Below are positions 24,701-33,213 of a stretch of DNA of 64,000 nt, in pieces. The notes below the pieces were generated by a model. It did not search any database, was not told the origin of the DNA, and was given only the letters and a program-made list of their open reading frames with translations. Source of the stretch: an uncultured Clostridia bacterium (lineage in GTDB: Bacteria > Bacillota > Clostridia > Christensenellales > Borkfalkiaceae); NCBI GenBank assembly GCA_944376295.1, contig CALWCE010000005.1, positions 1 through 64,000 of the forward strand, given 5' to 3'. Position 1 is the stretch's first letter. Each line of letters begins with the position of its first letter. Both the position numbers and the translations under genes were made by a program.

Positions 24701-27607
24701 TCGCGCGTCGGAGAAGCGGCGGAAGAGATCGGGATCGTTCTTCCCGAGACGCTGCTTCAGGGGATGGACGGCATCGCCCTGCCCGATCTTTCTTCTTTCG
24801 ATCTCGGAGAACTGCTGAGTTCGGTCACGATGAAAGGGCTGACGGGCGGGATCTTTGAACTGGTCGGAGAACATTTTTCCGTTGCATTGGCGGAGGAACG
24901 CTATGAGATAGCGACTGCGGATATCCGCTATTCTGATGAGGAGATTTATCTGGGTGCGCATCTCGGGTTTGACGAAGACCGCGGCACGATCTCCATGCCG
25001 TCTGTTGCCTATCTCGGTGCAGACGACTTGTCCGGACTCATCGAATATCTGGAAGCGGCGCTCAATACCGTTGAGGAGCAGACGGCTGTCCTTACATTTG
25101 AAGCGGGCGCGGTGAGCGGCAGCGCGGAACTGTATCGCGGAGAGGCGTTCCCCGTCCGCATCGACACGGAAGACAAGACGGTCACGATCGATACCGACTG
25201 CTATCTGCATCTGAGCCTTGCGGTGTCGGCGCCCGATGTTCCGCTCTATCTGGAAGCATGGATCCTTGACGGAGACGGGGACGGGATGCTCGATTTTTAT
25301 GTCACGGCTTCGCGGATGCGGGAAGGCGAGGCGGGATATGAGCCCCTCGTCGTGACGGCTTCCGCCCGGGAGCTGATGCCGCTTTTGGCTTCCGCAATGC
25401 CGCTCCTGGGGATCGACGGGGAGATCGTCAATGATTATTTTGTCGAGCATTGGCTTTTGCCCGAAACGGCGGCACAGCTGCATGCGATCGGCGACAGCCT
25501 GCTGCAGACCTTAGATATTTTCGGCGTCTTTGATTCGCTCGTCAGCGGCGGCGGGGCGGGATCTTTGTCCGACGAGCTGATCGCTGCCGTAGTCAAGGGG
25601 GAAGATGTCTTTTCCGTGACGTTGGGCGGCGGCGCTTTGGGAATGGAGAGCGATCTGAAACTGACGCTCGCGAAGACGGCGGATGAAGACGGCAGCCCTC
25701 TGCTGAAGGCGGTCGGGTTGGAGATCGGCGGCACGGATATCGCATTGGAGCTGACATATTCGGATGTCGTTCCTTTCGTTCCCGTGCTCTCCGAAGGAAA
25801 GAAGTACGAGCTCGACGGCATGGCGGAACTCTTCACGGCGCTTGCAAAGACTGCGACCCATAAGGCAACGGAAGAGGAGATCGTGAGCGGAGCAGCAGAG
25901 AGCGCGGACGACATCCTGCTCAACCGCACCTACTTTATCGACGGAAGCATTGATGTGGATGCCGCGCTCGATTTCGATTTATTCGAAATCCCCGTCAAAG
26001 ACTACAAGATCGACTTGCAGGCGCTCTCTGTCTCCATCCACGAGGACGGGGAGATCTCCCTCAACGTGCGCCTTCAATATGACGATCTGAGTTTGATCGT
26101 CGATCTCATTCACGGATCGACGCTCGATCTCACCTTCAAGGGCGATATGATCTATATGCGCCGCGTATCGGGCGGGGAAACATTGTACCGCGCGATGCCG
26201 CTTTCGGTGTTCGGCGACACCATCATGGAACAGCTCGTCTTCATGTTCAACATGAGCGATACCGTGGCGGATATGCTCTCCGATATTTCGCCCGAGCAGA
26301 GCGGGAGCACGGAAACGGGCGATCTCGGCACGCAGGCGGGAAATATCCTGAGCGGCTATGAATATCGGGATGGCACATGGGTGCTCACCTTCAACGGGGG
26401 GGCTCTGACGGGCAATGTGCTCGGCGATATTGAAGTGACGCTCGGAACAGACAAAAACGGCTGCATTTCAAGTCTTTCCGTCAGTGCAGGTATGGAAAAA
26501 TCGCTCCTCAAGGTCGATCTTTCCGCCGATCTTGTTTTGGAAAACGCGGGGGAGAACTTCGCAAATGTCGGAGCATATACCGACCTTTCGGAGGAAGTTT
26601 CCGAGGGCATGAGTGCCGCCATCGGGGAAAACAACGAGAACGGCTGGACTTCTCATCTCGAAGCCGCGAAGAGCACGGTATCCTTTGTCGTGGACGGCGA
26701 GACGGTCAAAACGCAGGACGTGTTCGTGAGTGGTTCCGAAGTCTTATCCGAACTTTCCTATCCCGATTTAGAGGAAAGGGAGGGCTATACGGCAAGCTGG
26801 GAGCAGAGCGGCCTCACCTTTACCGCAAAGTATGTGCCGAACAAGTATCATGTGACGTTTGAGACAGAGAACGAGGTTTCGGAAGGCGTCGAGCTCGGAT
26901 ACGAGCTTGCCTACGGCAGCAAGATCGAATACTATGTGAACGGCGCGCTGAGAGGGGAGGCGACGGTCGGCGCTGCGGATATGACGCCGGAACTGCCCGG
27001 GCTCACAGGGCGTTCCGTCTGGTACAAAGCAGAGGCGGGCGGGGATATCCTCAGGCTGTATGCATATGAAAACTACGACACCGTGACCTTCGACGACGGC
27101 TTCGGAGGAACGAGCGCCGAAAACTTTGTTTCCGAACTTTCGCTTCCGACGCCGACGAAAGAGGGCTATACCTTCCTCGGCTGGTGGAAGGAGACGGACA
27201 ATGGTTGGGAGAAAGCGGATTCGCTTGCATATTCGGGCGGCGCGGACGTTACCCTCCATGCCTTGTGGGCGGAGGATCTGACGGTCGGCGTGGCTTGTTC
27301 CCGAGGAAGCTTTTCCTGGTTCCAATATCCTTATACCGCAGAGGGGAACGTCGACGGCGGGCATCTTGCAGGAAGCCTGAAAGAAAAGGAATTCTTTGGC
27401 AAAGCCGAGCTTTCCGTCGCTGTCAGCTATAGGGTCGAAAGCGGACTTGTCGGGAAGACCTTTTCGGGTGAGTGCGATGAGAATGGCAATTTCAAAGTGA
27501 CGGGGAAAACTTCGTACTATCTCAACTGGATAGTAACAGCCACGGCGACGCTCAATATCGGCGGACATACTTTTACCATGACAGGAGTCGAAAAGGGATC
27601 GTTTTGA
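21719..27607 (+). CDS. Giant membrane-anchored repeat protein (hypothetical surface protein)
   Basis: 1962 residues from ATG 21719 (21728 is an alternative; neither has a strong RBS). Residues 1-30 are cytoplasmic and end in KKK, then one helix (about 31-50); the rest should be outside. Residues 330-1500 hold imperfect modules of about 190-205 residues. Their starts are marked by a YxDhhP-like helix (509, 703, 892) and by YLGADDL (1098). Each module contains strands of the type DGYVFLNLDGIKLKANAEE. The C-terminal part from about 1690 has two Listeria-Bacteroides-type (InlB B-like) repeats, e.g. GYTFLGWW near 1815. No LPXTG motif. Very acidic, few Cys. I do not recognise the modules; a LolA/LppX-like beta fold is a guess. 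Monocistronic. Confidence 0.85.
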   Translation: MRNMKDKASAAAEESAEYIPAGAKKKFWLKAAAIGAVVLSLAVSASLVVPQFFEEASPNVVDEGFVTVSSPVPEDGSTPDMHTALENIAYMNAAFKAQKSWYSEMHGTTDASLMKQSVSTYKQFSDNVLIVADITQSSMVKAARQFCYTGDEVLWRLGSTYDASTYEEMLSAEWESGEPYAHMYLKDFIAENGLPATEFSVYIINEETLLSADEVVTNQDGTYSQTYYLDPAGDKAPAHYANQMVFSGGLTALPEFTSIQITYTFDDQWQVLESVVEESYKATMGLSVNCSSEFTTHYEYGTERAKSPAYEEYFKQYAGGEVSGPGESVPTAVGCLGEAFGSVLSGPVVFDLSVSVNGTPLEGAVYLDIGEMTPDSIALRADFGILQLWLEEGEAYLQYGGIRGKLSVEELMGAVPLSGGDGIDVDALLAQLGEGEFSYDETGASLDAELSLGSLTLPVQFSFLLDENGHASLGDVSTQFELDGISLSLSLAYGEKAPAALTEADKQTYPDLMPHFKTLSSLFSAEALHAEIGYEGVLAGAPVAVSGALDVSLADGVVAGELTLTLCGTERPLSFAYTDGYVFLNLDGIKLKANAEETLSFLGEYFDLPASDGEAFAFELDPVLESVLSGELSSLVSLSERGGVLELVLKGNELLKLLGVDLGEFGLGEVVVTSRDGVLTAEALGAKIALTQGERPSVDTQGYIDILPYAESIADIFSTGYLRAEIDLETEALDISGTIRLGLDRFLVRAQLLLTTGSAGKIVTLEYSGEDIFLTIDEVRLRADADDILRLLGETLGLDAAQSAEDADAMELIANLLSLDLGRVFPEISTEGGVLTAVLNGNRLLDALGFDFLTGYIDLTIGNGSLSLACEALHMELSLQKSEPFDIDRVNYIDVGPLLDKIFAALEEGAVYFRGDILIETGELRLPVSVLNGRLSWKNGFSAVVEGELALGASRHRFYLSADTERIDIAYGALGVTLAYDELPRLAEELERVLSRVGEAAEEIGIVLPETLLQGMDGIALPDLSSFDLGELLSSVTMKGLTGGIFELVGEHFSVALAEERYEIATADIRYSDEEIYLGAHLGFDEDRGTISMPSVAYLGADDLSGLIEYLEAALNTVEEQTAVLTFEAGAVSGSAELYRGEAFPVRIDTEDKTVTIDTDCYLHLSLAVSAPDVPLYLEAWILDGDGDGMLDFYVTASRMREGEAGYEPLVVTASARELMPLLASAMPLLGIDGEIVNDYFVEHWLLPETAAQLHAIGDSLLQTLDIFGVFDSLVSGGGAGSLSDELIAAVVKGEDVFSVTLGGGALGMESDLKLTLAKTADEDGSPLLKAVGLEIGGTDIALELTYSDVVPFVPVLSEGKKYELDGMAELFTALAKTATHKATEEEIVSGAAESADDILLNRTYFIDGSIDVDAALDFDLFEIPVKDYKIDLQALSVSIHEDGEISLNVRLQYDDLSLIVDLIHGSTLDLTFKGDMIYMRRVSGGETLYRAMPLSVFGDTIMEQLVFMFNMSDTVADMLSDISPEQSGSTETGDLGTQAGNILSGYEYRDGTWVLTFNGGALTGNVLGDIEVTLGTDKNGCISSLSVSAGMEKSLLKVDLSADLVLENAGENFANVGAYTDLSEEVSEGMSAAIGENNENGWTSHLEAAKSTVSFVVDGETVKTQDVFVSGSEVLSELSYPDLEEREGYTASWEQSGLTFTAKYVPNKYHVTFETENEVSEGVELGYELAYGSKIEYYVNGALRGEATVGAADMTPELPGLTGRSVWYKAEAGGDILRLYAYENYDTVTFDDGFGGTSAENFVSELSLPTPTKEGYTFLGWWKETDNGWEKADSLAYSGGADVTLHALWAEDLTVGVACSRGSFSWFQYPYTAEGNVDGGHLAGSLKEKEFFGKAELSVAVSYRVESGLVGKTFSGECDENGNFKVTGKTSYYLNWIVTATATLNIGGHTFTMTGVEKGSF

Positions 27608-27699
27608 CGGCATTCGAAATAACACCCCGAAAATACGGAGTTGAAAATTCGACCAGAATCGAAATAATAGCATGCCGTTATGCGGCGCAAAACAAAAAT

Positions 27700-27741
27700 A
27701 GAGGACGGGGCAAAAATGTTGCCTTGTCCTCTTGCTTTTTT
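27700..27741 (+). terminator. Terminator of the giant repeat protein gene
   Basis: AGAGGAC-GGGGCA stem pairing with TGCC-TTGTCCTCT, followed by a T-rich run at 27735-27741. Confidence 0.85.
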
Positions 27742-27759
27742 CGCAGAATGTGATATAAT
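27732..27759 (+). promoter_or_regulatory. Extended -10 promoter of the malate operon
   Basis: TTGCTT (27732-27737), 16-bp spacer, TGA then TATAAT (27754-27759), an extended -10. It would start a leader of about 185 nt. Confidence 0.75.
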
Positions 27760-27765
27760 AGCTGT

Positions 27766-27914
27766 TAGAATGGGCGAGAATGGGACTCTTACCGAGAGGA
27801 ACGCCCGTTGGGCTTTTTGAAGTTCGGCAAACCGTGCGTATCGCACGATATATACTGTAAGGGAACAGTACGAACGCGCTTTTGATCGGGTTCCTATTAT
27901 TCCCTTACAGTATA
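27766..27914 (+). promoter_or_regulatory. Structured 5' leader, candidate cis-regulatory RNA
   Basis: The leader before the malate dehydrogenase gene folds into several stems. GGGCG (27772-27776) pairs with CGCCC about 33 nt later around a CTCT-TACCG-AGAG hairpin. The same CCC strand can instead pair in GCCC-GTT-GGGC followed by TTTTT, a compact terminator. CGTGCG-TAT-CGCACG follows. Then comes a perfect 15-bp inverted repeat, 27851-27865 with 27900-27914, around a 34-nt loop. The mutually exclusive pairing is what an attenuator or riboswitch would show. I do not match it to a known class. Confidence 0.55.
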
Positions 27915-27951
27915 GATGAAGAAATCACGTTTTAAGAGGTAACAGTAAACC

Positions 27952-28887
27952 ATGAGCAGACATTCCAAGATCAGTATCATCGGCGCCGGCACCGTGGGCG
28001 CGACCGCAGCGTTCTCCATTGCAACGCAGCGGCTCGTTTCCGAACTTGCCATCATCGACATCAACACGGCGAAAGCCGAGGGTGAGGCGATGGACATCAG
28101 CCACGGCCTCATCACGATGGGGACGATGAACATCCACAGCGGCACCTATGAGGACGTGAAGGACAGCGATATCATCGTCGTTGCCGCGGGGCTCGGCAGG
28201 AAGCCCGGTGAAACGCGCCTCGACCTTGCCGCAAAGAATATCGGCATCGCGCGCGACATCGCCCAGAACATCATGAAGTACTATAACGGCGGCGTCATCA
28301 TCGTCGTTTCCAATCCCGTGGACGTCCTCACCTACGTCATCCAGAAGGAGACGGGGCTTCCCGCAGGCAAGGTCATGGGCACGGGTACCATGCTCGACAG
28401 CGCACGCTTCCGCTATCTTCTGAGCACGTCGCTCTCCGCGGATATCCGCAACATCCACGGCTTTATGGCAGGCGAGCACGGCGAGAGCCAGTTCGCCGTA
28501 TGGAGCTCGGTACACGTTTCTTCCATGCCGCTCGACAACTACTGCTTCAAGCGCGGCATTTCCCTCAATAAGAGTGAGCTCGTCACCAATATCATCGGTT
28601 CGGGCGCGCAGGTCATCAAGCGCAAGGGCATGACCAACTTCGCGATCGCCGCCATCGTCGCAGAACTCTGCGGCACCATCATGCGCGATCGTGGCAGCAT
28701 CCTCACTGTCACGTCTTGTCTTGACAACTACTACGGCATCAGCGACGTCTGCATCAGCGTGCCCTGCATCATCGGGAAAGAGGGCATCCTCGATCATCTT
28801 CCCTATGATTTCAACGAAGAGGAGATGGCAAAACTCAAAAAGTCCGCAGAGAGCATTCGCTCCTTCATGGACAGCCTCAACGTATAA
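27952..28887 (+). CDS. Lactate/malate dehydrogenase family protein, probably malate-specific
   Basis: 311 residues. The NAD fold begins IIGAGTVGATAA; the active-site loop is GLGRKPGETRLDL, with substrate-binding Arg89 and catalytic His in GEHGES. LDHs usually have Gln at the position occupied here by Arg83, while malate dehydrogenases have Arg. Together with the malic enzyme 24 nt downstream, this points to NAD-dependent interconversion of malate and oxaloacetate. Lactate activity cannot be excluded because the rest of the loop is LDH-like. RBS AAGAGGT precedes ATG 27952. Cytosolic. Confidence 0.88.
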   Translation: MSRHSKISIIGAGTVGATAAFSIATQRLVSELAIIDINTAKAEGEAMDISHGLITMGTMNIHSGTYEDVKDSDIIVVAAGLGRKPGETRLDLAAKNIGIARDIAQNIMKYYNGGVIIVVSNPVDVLTYVIQKETGLPAGKVMGTGTMLDSARFRYLLSTSLSADIRNIHGFMAGEHGESQFAVWSSVHVSSMPLDNYCFKRGISLNKSELVTNIIGSGAQVIKRKGMTNFAIAAIVAELCGTIMRDRGSILTVTSCLDNYYGISDVCISVPCIIGKEGILDHLPYDFNEEEMAKLKKSAESIRSFMDSLNV

Positions 28888-28910
28888 ACAACTTATAGGA
28901 GTTTGTATTT

Positions 28911-30083
28911 ATGGATAAGAAGCAATTTGCACTGGACAAGCACCGCGAATGGGCGGGCAAGATCGAAGTGGTCACCCGCGCGCCCATCACCAACCGCGAA
29001 GAACTCGCCGTCGCCTATACGCCCGGCGTCGCCGAGCCCTGCCTCGAGATCAGCAAGGATGTCGATCTTTCCTACGTCTACACCCGCCGCTCCAATCTCG
29101 TGGCGGTCATCACGGACGGCACGGCAGTCCTCGGCCTCGGCGATATCGGTCCCGAAGCGGGTATGCCCGTCATGGAGGGCAAGTGTGCCCTCTTCAAGAC
29201 TTTCGGCGACGTAGATGCCTTCCCGCTCTGCATCCGTTCGAAGGACGTCGACGAGATCGTCAAGACCGTCTCTCTCCTTGCAGGGAGCTTCGGTGGCATC
29301 AACCTCGAAGACATCTCCGCGCCCCGCTGCTTTGAGATCGAGAAGAGGCTCAAGGAAGTGTGCGATATCCCCGTCTTCCACGACGACCAGCACGGCACGG
29401 CGATCGTCACCATGGCAGCCATGCTCAATGCGCTCAAACTTGCGGGCAAGAAGATCGAAGATATCTCCGTCGTCGTCAACGGCTCGGGTGCCGCAGGCAT
29501 CGCCATCACCAAGCTCCTCATGAGCAAGGGCCTTAAAAAGGTCATCCTCTGCGACAGGAAGGGCGCCATCTACGAGGGCCGCGACGGTCTCAACCCCATC
29601 AAGGAAGAGATGGCAAAGATCTCCAACCTCGAAAAGAAGGCGGGTTCGCTTGCAGACGTCGTCAGGGGCGCAGACGTGTTCATCGGCGTCTCCGCACCCG
29701 GCAGCCTCACGCAGGAGATGGTCCGCACGATGGCAAAGGATCCCATCATCTTCGCGATGGCAAACCCCGTGCCCGAGATCATGCCCGACGAGGCGGCAGC
29801 CGCAGGCGCGAAGATCATCGGTACCGGCCGCAGCGACTTCCCCAACCAGATCAACAACGTGCTCGCATTCCCCGGCATCTTCCGCGGTGCGCTCGATGTG
29901 CGTGCAAGCGACATCAACGATGAGATGAAGATCGCGGCGGCTGAGGCGATCGCTTCCGTCATCCCCGAGAGCGAGCTCCGCTCCGACTATATCATCCCCG
30001 ATTCCTTCGACCCCCGTGTCAAGGATGCGGTCGCAAACGCCGTCAAGGAAGCTGCCATCAGAACGGGCGTTGCGAGGAAATAA
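28911..30083 (+). CDS. NAD(P)-dependent malic enzyme
   Basis: 390 residues, the short bacterial form without a phosphotransacetylase tail. The N-terminal malic domain has AVAYTPGVAEPC and Lys in MEGKCALFK, and the metal site EDISAPRCFEIE with HDDQHGTAIV. The NAD domain has NGSGAAGIAITKLL. It decarboxylates malate oxidatively to pyruvate and CO2. RBS ATAGGAG precedes ATG 28911; it is co-transcribed with the dehydrogenase, making a C4-to-pyruvate redox module. Cofactor preference is not evident. Confidence 0.94.
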   Translation: MDKKQFALDKHREWAGKIEVVTRAPITNREELAVAYTPGVAEPCLEISKDVDLSYVYTRRSNLVAVITDGTAVLGLGDIGPEAGMPVMEGKCALFKTFGDVDAFPLCIRSKDVDEIVKTVSLLAGSFGGINLEDISAPRCFEIEKRLKEVCDIPVFHDDQHGTAIVTMAAMLNALKLAGKKIEDISVVVNGSGAAGIAITKLLMSKGLKKVILCDRKGAIYEGRDGLNPIKEEMAKISNLEKKAGSLADVVRGADVFIGVSAPGSLTQEMVRTMAKDPIIFAMANPVPEIMPDEAAAAGAKIIGTGRSDFPNQINNVLAFPGIFRGALDVRASDINDEMKIAAAEAIASVIPESELRSDYIIPDSFDPRVKDAVANAVKEAAIRTGVARK

Positions 30084-30140
30084 CTTTTTTCGGATCGGCA
30101 CGGATAAGTCGGTCCGTGTCAACTGAAAGGATACGACAAA

Positions 30141-30171
30141 GAGCCGAGGGCAATGCCCTCGGCTCAGTTTT
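30141..30171 (+). terminator. Terminator of the malate operon
   Basis: GAGCCGAGGGC/GCCCTCGGCTC perfect stem with a 3-4 nt loop, then AGTTTTAT. Confidence 0.9.
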
Positions 30172-30226
30172 ATCGCAAAAAACGTTACGGACTGCGGATA
30201 CATCCGCAGCCCGTACAACGCATGTC

Positions 30227-30302
<76 letters not shown>

Positions 30303-30349
30303 ATTGTTCGCTTGACTTGCAGCGCAGTCTCCCGCGTCACAGCTTTCAT

Positions 30350-30378
30350 ATCATACCAAAAAGCCGCGTTCAAGTCAA
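30350..30378 (-). promoter_or_regulatory. Promoter of tRNA-Thr
   Basis: On the minus strand TTGACT (30373-30378), 17-bp spacer, TATGAT (30350-30355). Confidence 0.75.
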
Positions 30379-30425
30379 GCGATATTCGCACATTTTCGCA
30401 AAAATCCGTGCCTTTTTTTAAGAGA

Positions 30426-31178
30426 TCACAGAACGCCCGCGAGCAGGTCGTTCATGTCATATTTTCCCGCAGGCTGCGATGTGAGCCATTCGGCTGCCCG
30501 CAGCGCACCCTCGGCAAACACCATGCGGCTGCGCGCCGAATGGGAGAGGGTGACGATCTCATCCTGCCCTGCGAACATGACTTCGTGTTCGCCGACGATG
30601 GTGCCGCCGCGCACGGCATGGATGCCGATCTCACGCTTTTCGCGCGCCCCGACGAGCCCGTGCCGCCCGTAAATATTTTCCTTGTTTCCGCCGAAGCCTT
30701 CGTTGACGCTCTTTGCAAGCATGAGCGCCGTCCCCGAAGGGGCGTCCTTTTTCATGTTGTGATGGCGTTCGACGATCTCGGCATCGAAGGCATCTCCGAG
30801 CACTTCCGCCGCCTTTCTGACGAGCATCTGCAAAAGGTTGACGCCGACGGAGAGATTGCCCGTCTGGAACACGGGGATGACGTGTGCAGCCTCCATGATG
30901 AGCGCTTCGTCTTCGTCGGAGAACGCCGTACCCGCAATGACGATGCCGATCTTCCGCGCTTTGCAGAAATCGAGCCGTTCCTGAACAGAGGAAGCGGGGG
31001 AGAAGTCGATGACAGCGTCCGCCTCTTCCTTCACTTCCGTAAAGCTTTGATAGACGGGGAAGGGCATGGGGGCGGGGGAGACGTCGACGCCCGCCGTCAC
31101 CGTGACGCCGCGCTCCGAACAAAACTGCGCGACGTTCCTTCCCATCCTGCCGCACGCGCCGCAGAGGATGACCTTCAT
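30426..31178 (-). CDS. dapB: 4-hydroxy-tetrahydrodipicolinate reductase
   Basis: 250 residues. The N-terminal NAD(P) fold is VILCGACGRMGRNV; FQTGNLSVGVNL and the catalytic HHNMKKDAPSGTA (paired His and Lys) are the family signature; the C-terminal tetramer part ends NDLLAGVL. It reduces hydroxy-tetrahydrodipicolinate in the diaminopimelate/lysine pathway. The start is ATG 31176-31178 with RBS GGAGGTG, overlapping the dapA stop by 4 nt. A longer frame to 31334 lies within dapA and is rejected. Last gene of asd-dapA-dapB. Confidence 0.96.
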   Translation of the reverse strand: MKVILCGACGRMGRNVAQFCSERGVTVTAGVDVSPAPMPFPVYQSFTEVKEEADAVIDFSPASSVQERLDFCKARKIGIVIAGTAFSDEDEALIMEAAHVIPVFQTGNLSVGVNLLQMLVRKAAEVLGDAFDAEIVERHHNMKKDAPSGTALMLAKSVNEGFGGNKENIYGRHGLVGAREKREIGIHAVRGGTIVGEHEVMFAGQDEIVTLSHSARSRMVFAEGALRAAEWLTSQPAGKYDMNDLLAGVL

Positions 31179-32065
31179 GCCTTCACCTCCAGCCCGAACT
31201 CTTTCATGGCGTTCAGAAGCACGGCGCGGTGGGGCTCCTCGATCTCCGAAAGGGGAGCGCGGGGCGTGCCCGCACGGAAGCCGAGCGCATTCATGCCCGC
31301 TTTTGCGGGAATGGGGTTGACCTCGATAAAGCAAGCTTTGGAGAGAGGGATGAGCTTATCGTTGCATTCGTTGGCGCGTTTCAGATCGCCTGCAAGGACG
31401 GCGTCGCACAGTTCCTTGACGCCTGCGGGAGCGATGTTGGAGACGACGGAGATGACCGCAGTTCCTCCCGCTGCCAGGATGGGCATATTGAGGGCGTCTT
31501 CGCCCGAATAGAGGTCGCACTTGCCGCGGATGAGACGCGCCGTTTCCAGCACCTGCGCCATATTCCCGCTCGCTTCCTTGATGCCCGCGATATTGGGGAT
31601 CCCGGCGATCTTCGCCATCGTCTCGGGCAGGATATTGACGCCCGTACGCCCCGGGACATTGTAGCAGATGACGGGGAGCTTCGTCGCCTCCGCAATGGCC
31701 TTATAGTAAGCGACAAGACCGTTCTGCGTGCATTTGTTATAGTAGGGCGTAACGGCGAGGATGCCGTCTGCCCCCAGCTTTTCGGCGCGGATGGTACCTT
31801 CGACCGCCTTCTGCGTGTTGTTGCTGCCCGTGCCGATAACGATCTTGACACGCCCCGCCGCCTTCCTGACGGCATAGCGGATGAGCGCTTCCTTCTCGTC
31901 TTCGGTCATGGTAGCGGGCTCGCCCGTCGTGCCGAGCACGATGAGAGCGTGCGTCCCGCCCGCGATCTGGTATTCCATCATCTCGCCGAACGCTTCGAGA
32001 TCGACGCCGTTCCCGTGGAACGGGGTGATCATCGCCGTTGCAGAACCTCTCAAAAATCCGGTCAT
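31175..32065 (-). CDS. dapA: 4-hydroxy-tetrahydrodipicolinate synthase
   Basis: 296 residues, TIM barrel. Visible signatures are LGTTGEPATM, the AVTPYYNKCTQNGLVAYY segment with catalytic Tyr, YNVPGRTGVNI, and the Schiff-base Lys in AGIKEASGN. It condenses pyruvate with aspartate semialdehyde. It sits between asd and dapB with a 35-nt gap to asd and a 4-nt overlap to dapB, under control of the lysine riboswitch. Confidence 0.97.
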   Translation of the reverse strand: MTGFLRGSATAMITPFHGNGVDLEAFGEMMEYQIAGGTHALIVLGTTGEPATMTEDEKEALIRYAVRKAAGRVKIVIGTGSNNTQKAVEGTIRAEKLGADGILAVTPYYNKCTQNGLVAYYKAIAEATKLPVICYNVPGRTGVNILPETMAKIAGIPNIAGIKEASGNMAQVLETARLIRGKCDLYSGEDALNMPILAAGGTAVISVVSNIAPAGVKELCDAVLAGDLKRANECNDKLIPLSKACFIEVNPIPAKAGMNALGFRAGTPRAPLSEIEEPHRAVLLNAMKEFGLEVKA

Positions 32066-32100
32066 GGTATCCTCCCTATTTTTCGCCGTTTAAGGCGGAC

Positions 32101-33186
32101 TCAGTCAAAATATCCCTTTGCCGCAAGGAGCTCGGCAAGCAGCACCGCGCCGCCCGCCGCTCCGCGCAGCGTGTTGTGGGAAAGCCCGACAAAGCGATAG
32201 TCAAAGAGCGCATCCTCTCTCAGCCTGCCCGCGCTCACCGCCATGCCGTTTTCCAGCATCCTGTCGAGTTTGGGCTGCGGCCGGTTGTCTTCCTCGAAAT
32301 AGTGGAGGAACTGCTTGGGGGCAGAGGGGAGAGCAAGTTTCTGCGGTTCTCCTGCAAAGGCTGCCCATGCCTGAAGGATCTCTTCTTTGGAGGGTTTATT
32401 CGCAAATTTCACGAACACAGCCGCCGTGTGACCGTCCGAAACGGGCACGCGCAGGCACTGCGCCGTGATGACGGGTCCCGATGCGGGAACGATCGCGTCG
32501 CCTTCGATATCCCCCCAGATCTTGAGGGGCTCTTTTTCGCTCTTTTCCTCTTCGCCGCCGATGTAGGGGATGACGTTATCGACGATCTCGGGCATCGTTT
32601 CGAACGTCTTGCCTGCCCCCGAGATCGCCTGATAGGTGCAGACGGCGCAGCTCTCGATGCCGAACTTCTTCAAAGGATGAAGGAGGGGAACGTAGGACTG
32701 CAGGGAGCAATTGCTCTTGACGGCGATAAAGCCGCGCTTGGTCCCGAGGCGTTTTCTCTGTGCAGCGACGATCTCAAGATGCCCGGGGTTGACTTCGGGG
32801 ATGATCATGGGAACGTCGGGTGTGAAACGGTGCGCCGAATTGTTGGAGACAACGGGGATCTCGAGCTTTGCGTACGTTTCCTCGAGAGCGCGGATCTCTT
32901 CTTTCTTCATGTCGACGGCGCAGAATACGAAATCGACCTTCCCGACAAGGCTCTTTGCGTCTGCCGTCGCGTCGAGCACGACCATCTCCTTCGCATAGGC
33001 GGGGATGGGGCGCGCCATCGCCCATTTATGGCCGACGGCTTCTTCATAGGTCTTGCCTGCGGAGCGTGCGCTTGCGAGCAAGGCGACGGGGGTGAACCAG
33101 GGGTGCTCTTCGAGCAGCGTCACGAAGCGCTGACCGACCATTCCCGTTGCGCCGACAACGGCGACGTTATAGTGTAAATTCTGCAT
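32101..33186 (-). CDS. asd: Aspartate-semialdehyde dehydrogenase
   Basis: 361 residues from ATG 33184-33186 (RBS AAAGGAG). NADP fold VAVVGATGMVGQRFV; catalytic Cys in KSNCSLQSY; later QAISGAGK and the DGHTAAVFVKF histidine/substrate region. It belongs to the fungal/archaeal-like ASADH branch, judged by SNCSLQ rather than the E. coli-like GGNCTVS; that branch call is from memory. It reduces aspartyl phosphate to the semialdehyde. First gene behind the lysine riboswitch; the longer frame to 33336 runs into the riboswitch and is rejected. Confidence 0.95.
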   Translation of the reverse strand: MQNLHYNVAVVGATGMVGQRFVTLLEEHPWFTPVALLASARSAGKTYEEAVGHKWAMARPIPAYAKEMVVLDATADAKSLVGKVDFVFCAVDMKKEEIRALEETYAKLEIPVVSNNSAHRFTPDVPMIIPEVNPGHLEIVAAQRKRLGTKRGFIAVKSNCSLQSYVPLLHPLKKFGIESCAVCTYQAISGAGKTFETMPEIVDNVIPYIGGEEEKSEKEPLKIWGDIEGDAIVPASGPVITAQCLRVPVSDGHTAAVFVKFANKPSKEEILQAWAAFAGEPQKLALPSAPKQFLHYFEEDNRPQPKLDRMLENGMAVSAGRLREDALFDYRFVGLSHNTLRGAAGGAVLLAELLAAKGYFD

Positions 33187-33213
33187 GGATGAACTCCTTT
33201 TCTCAAATGCTTG

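Noticed and set aside
27766-27951. T-box leader for the malate operon
   Set aside because: No T-box sequence or specifier loop is visible and the downstream genes are not tRNA- or amino-acid-related.
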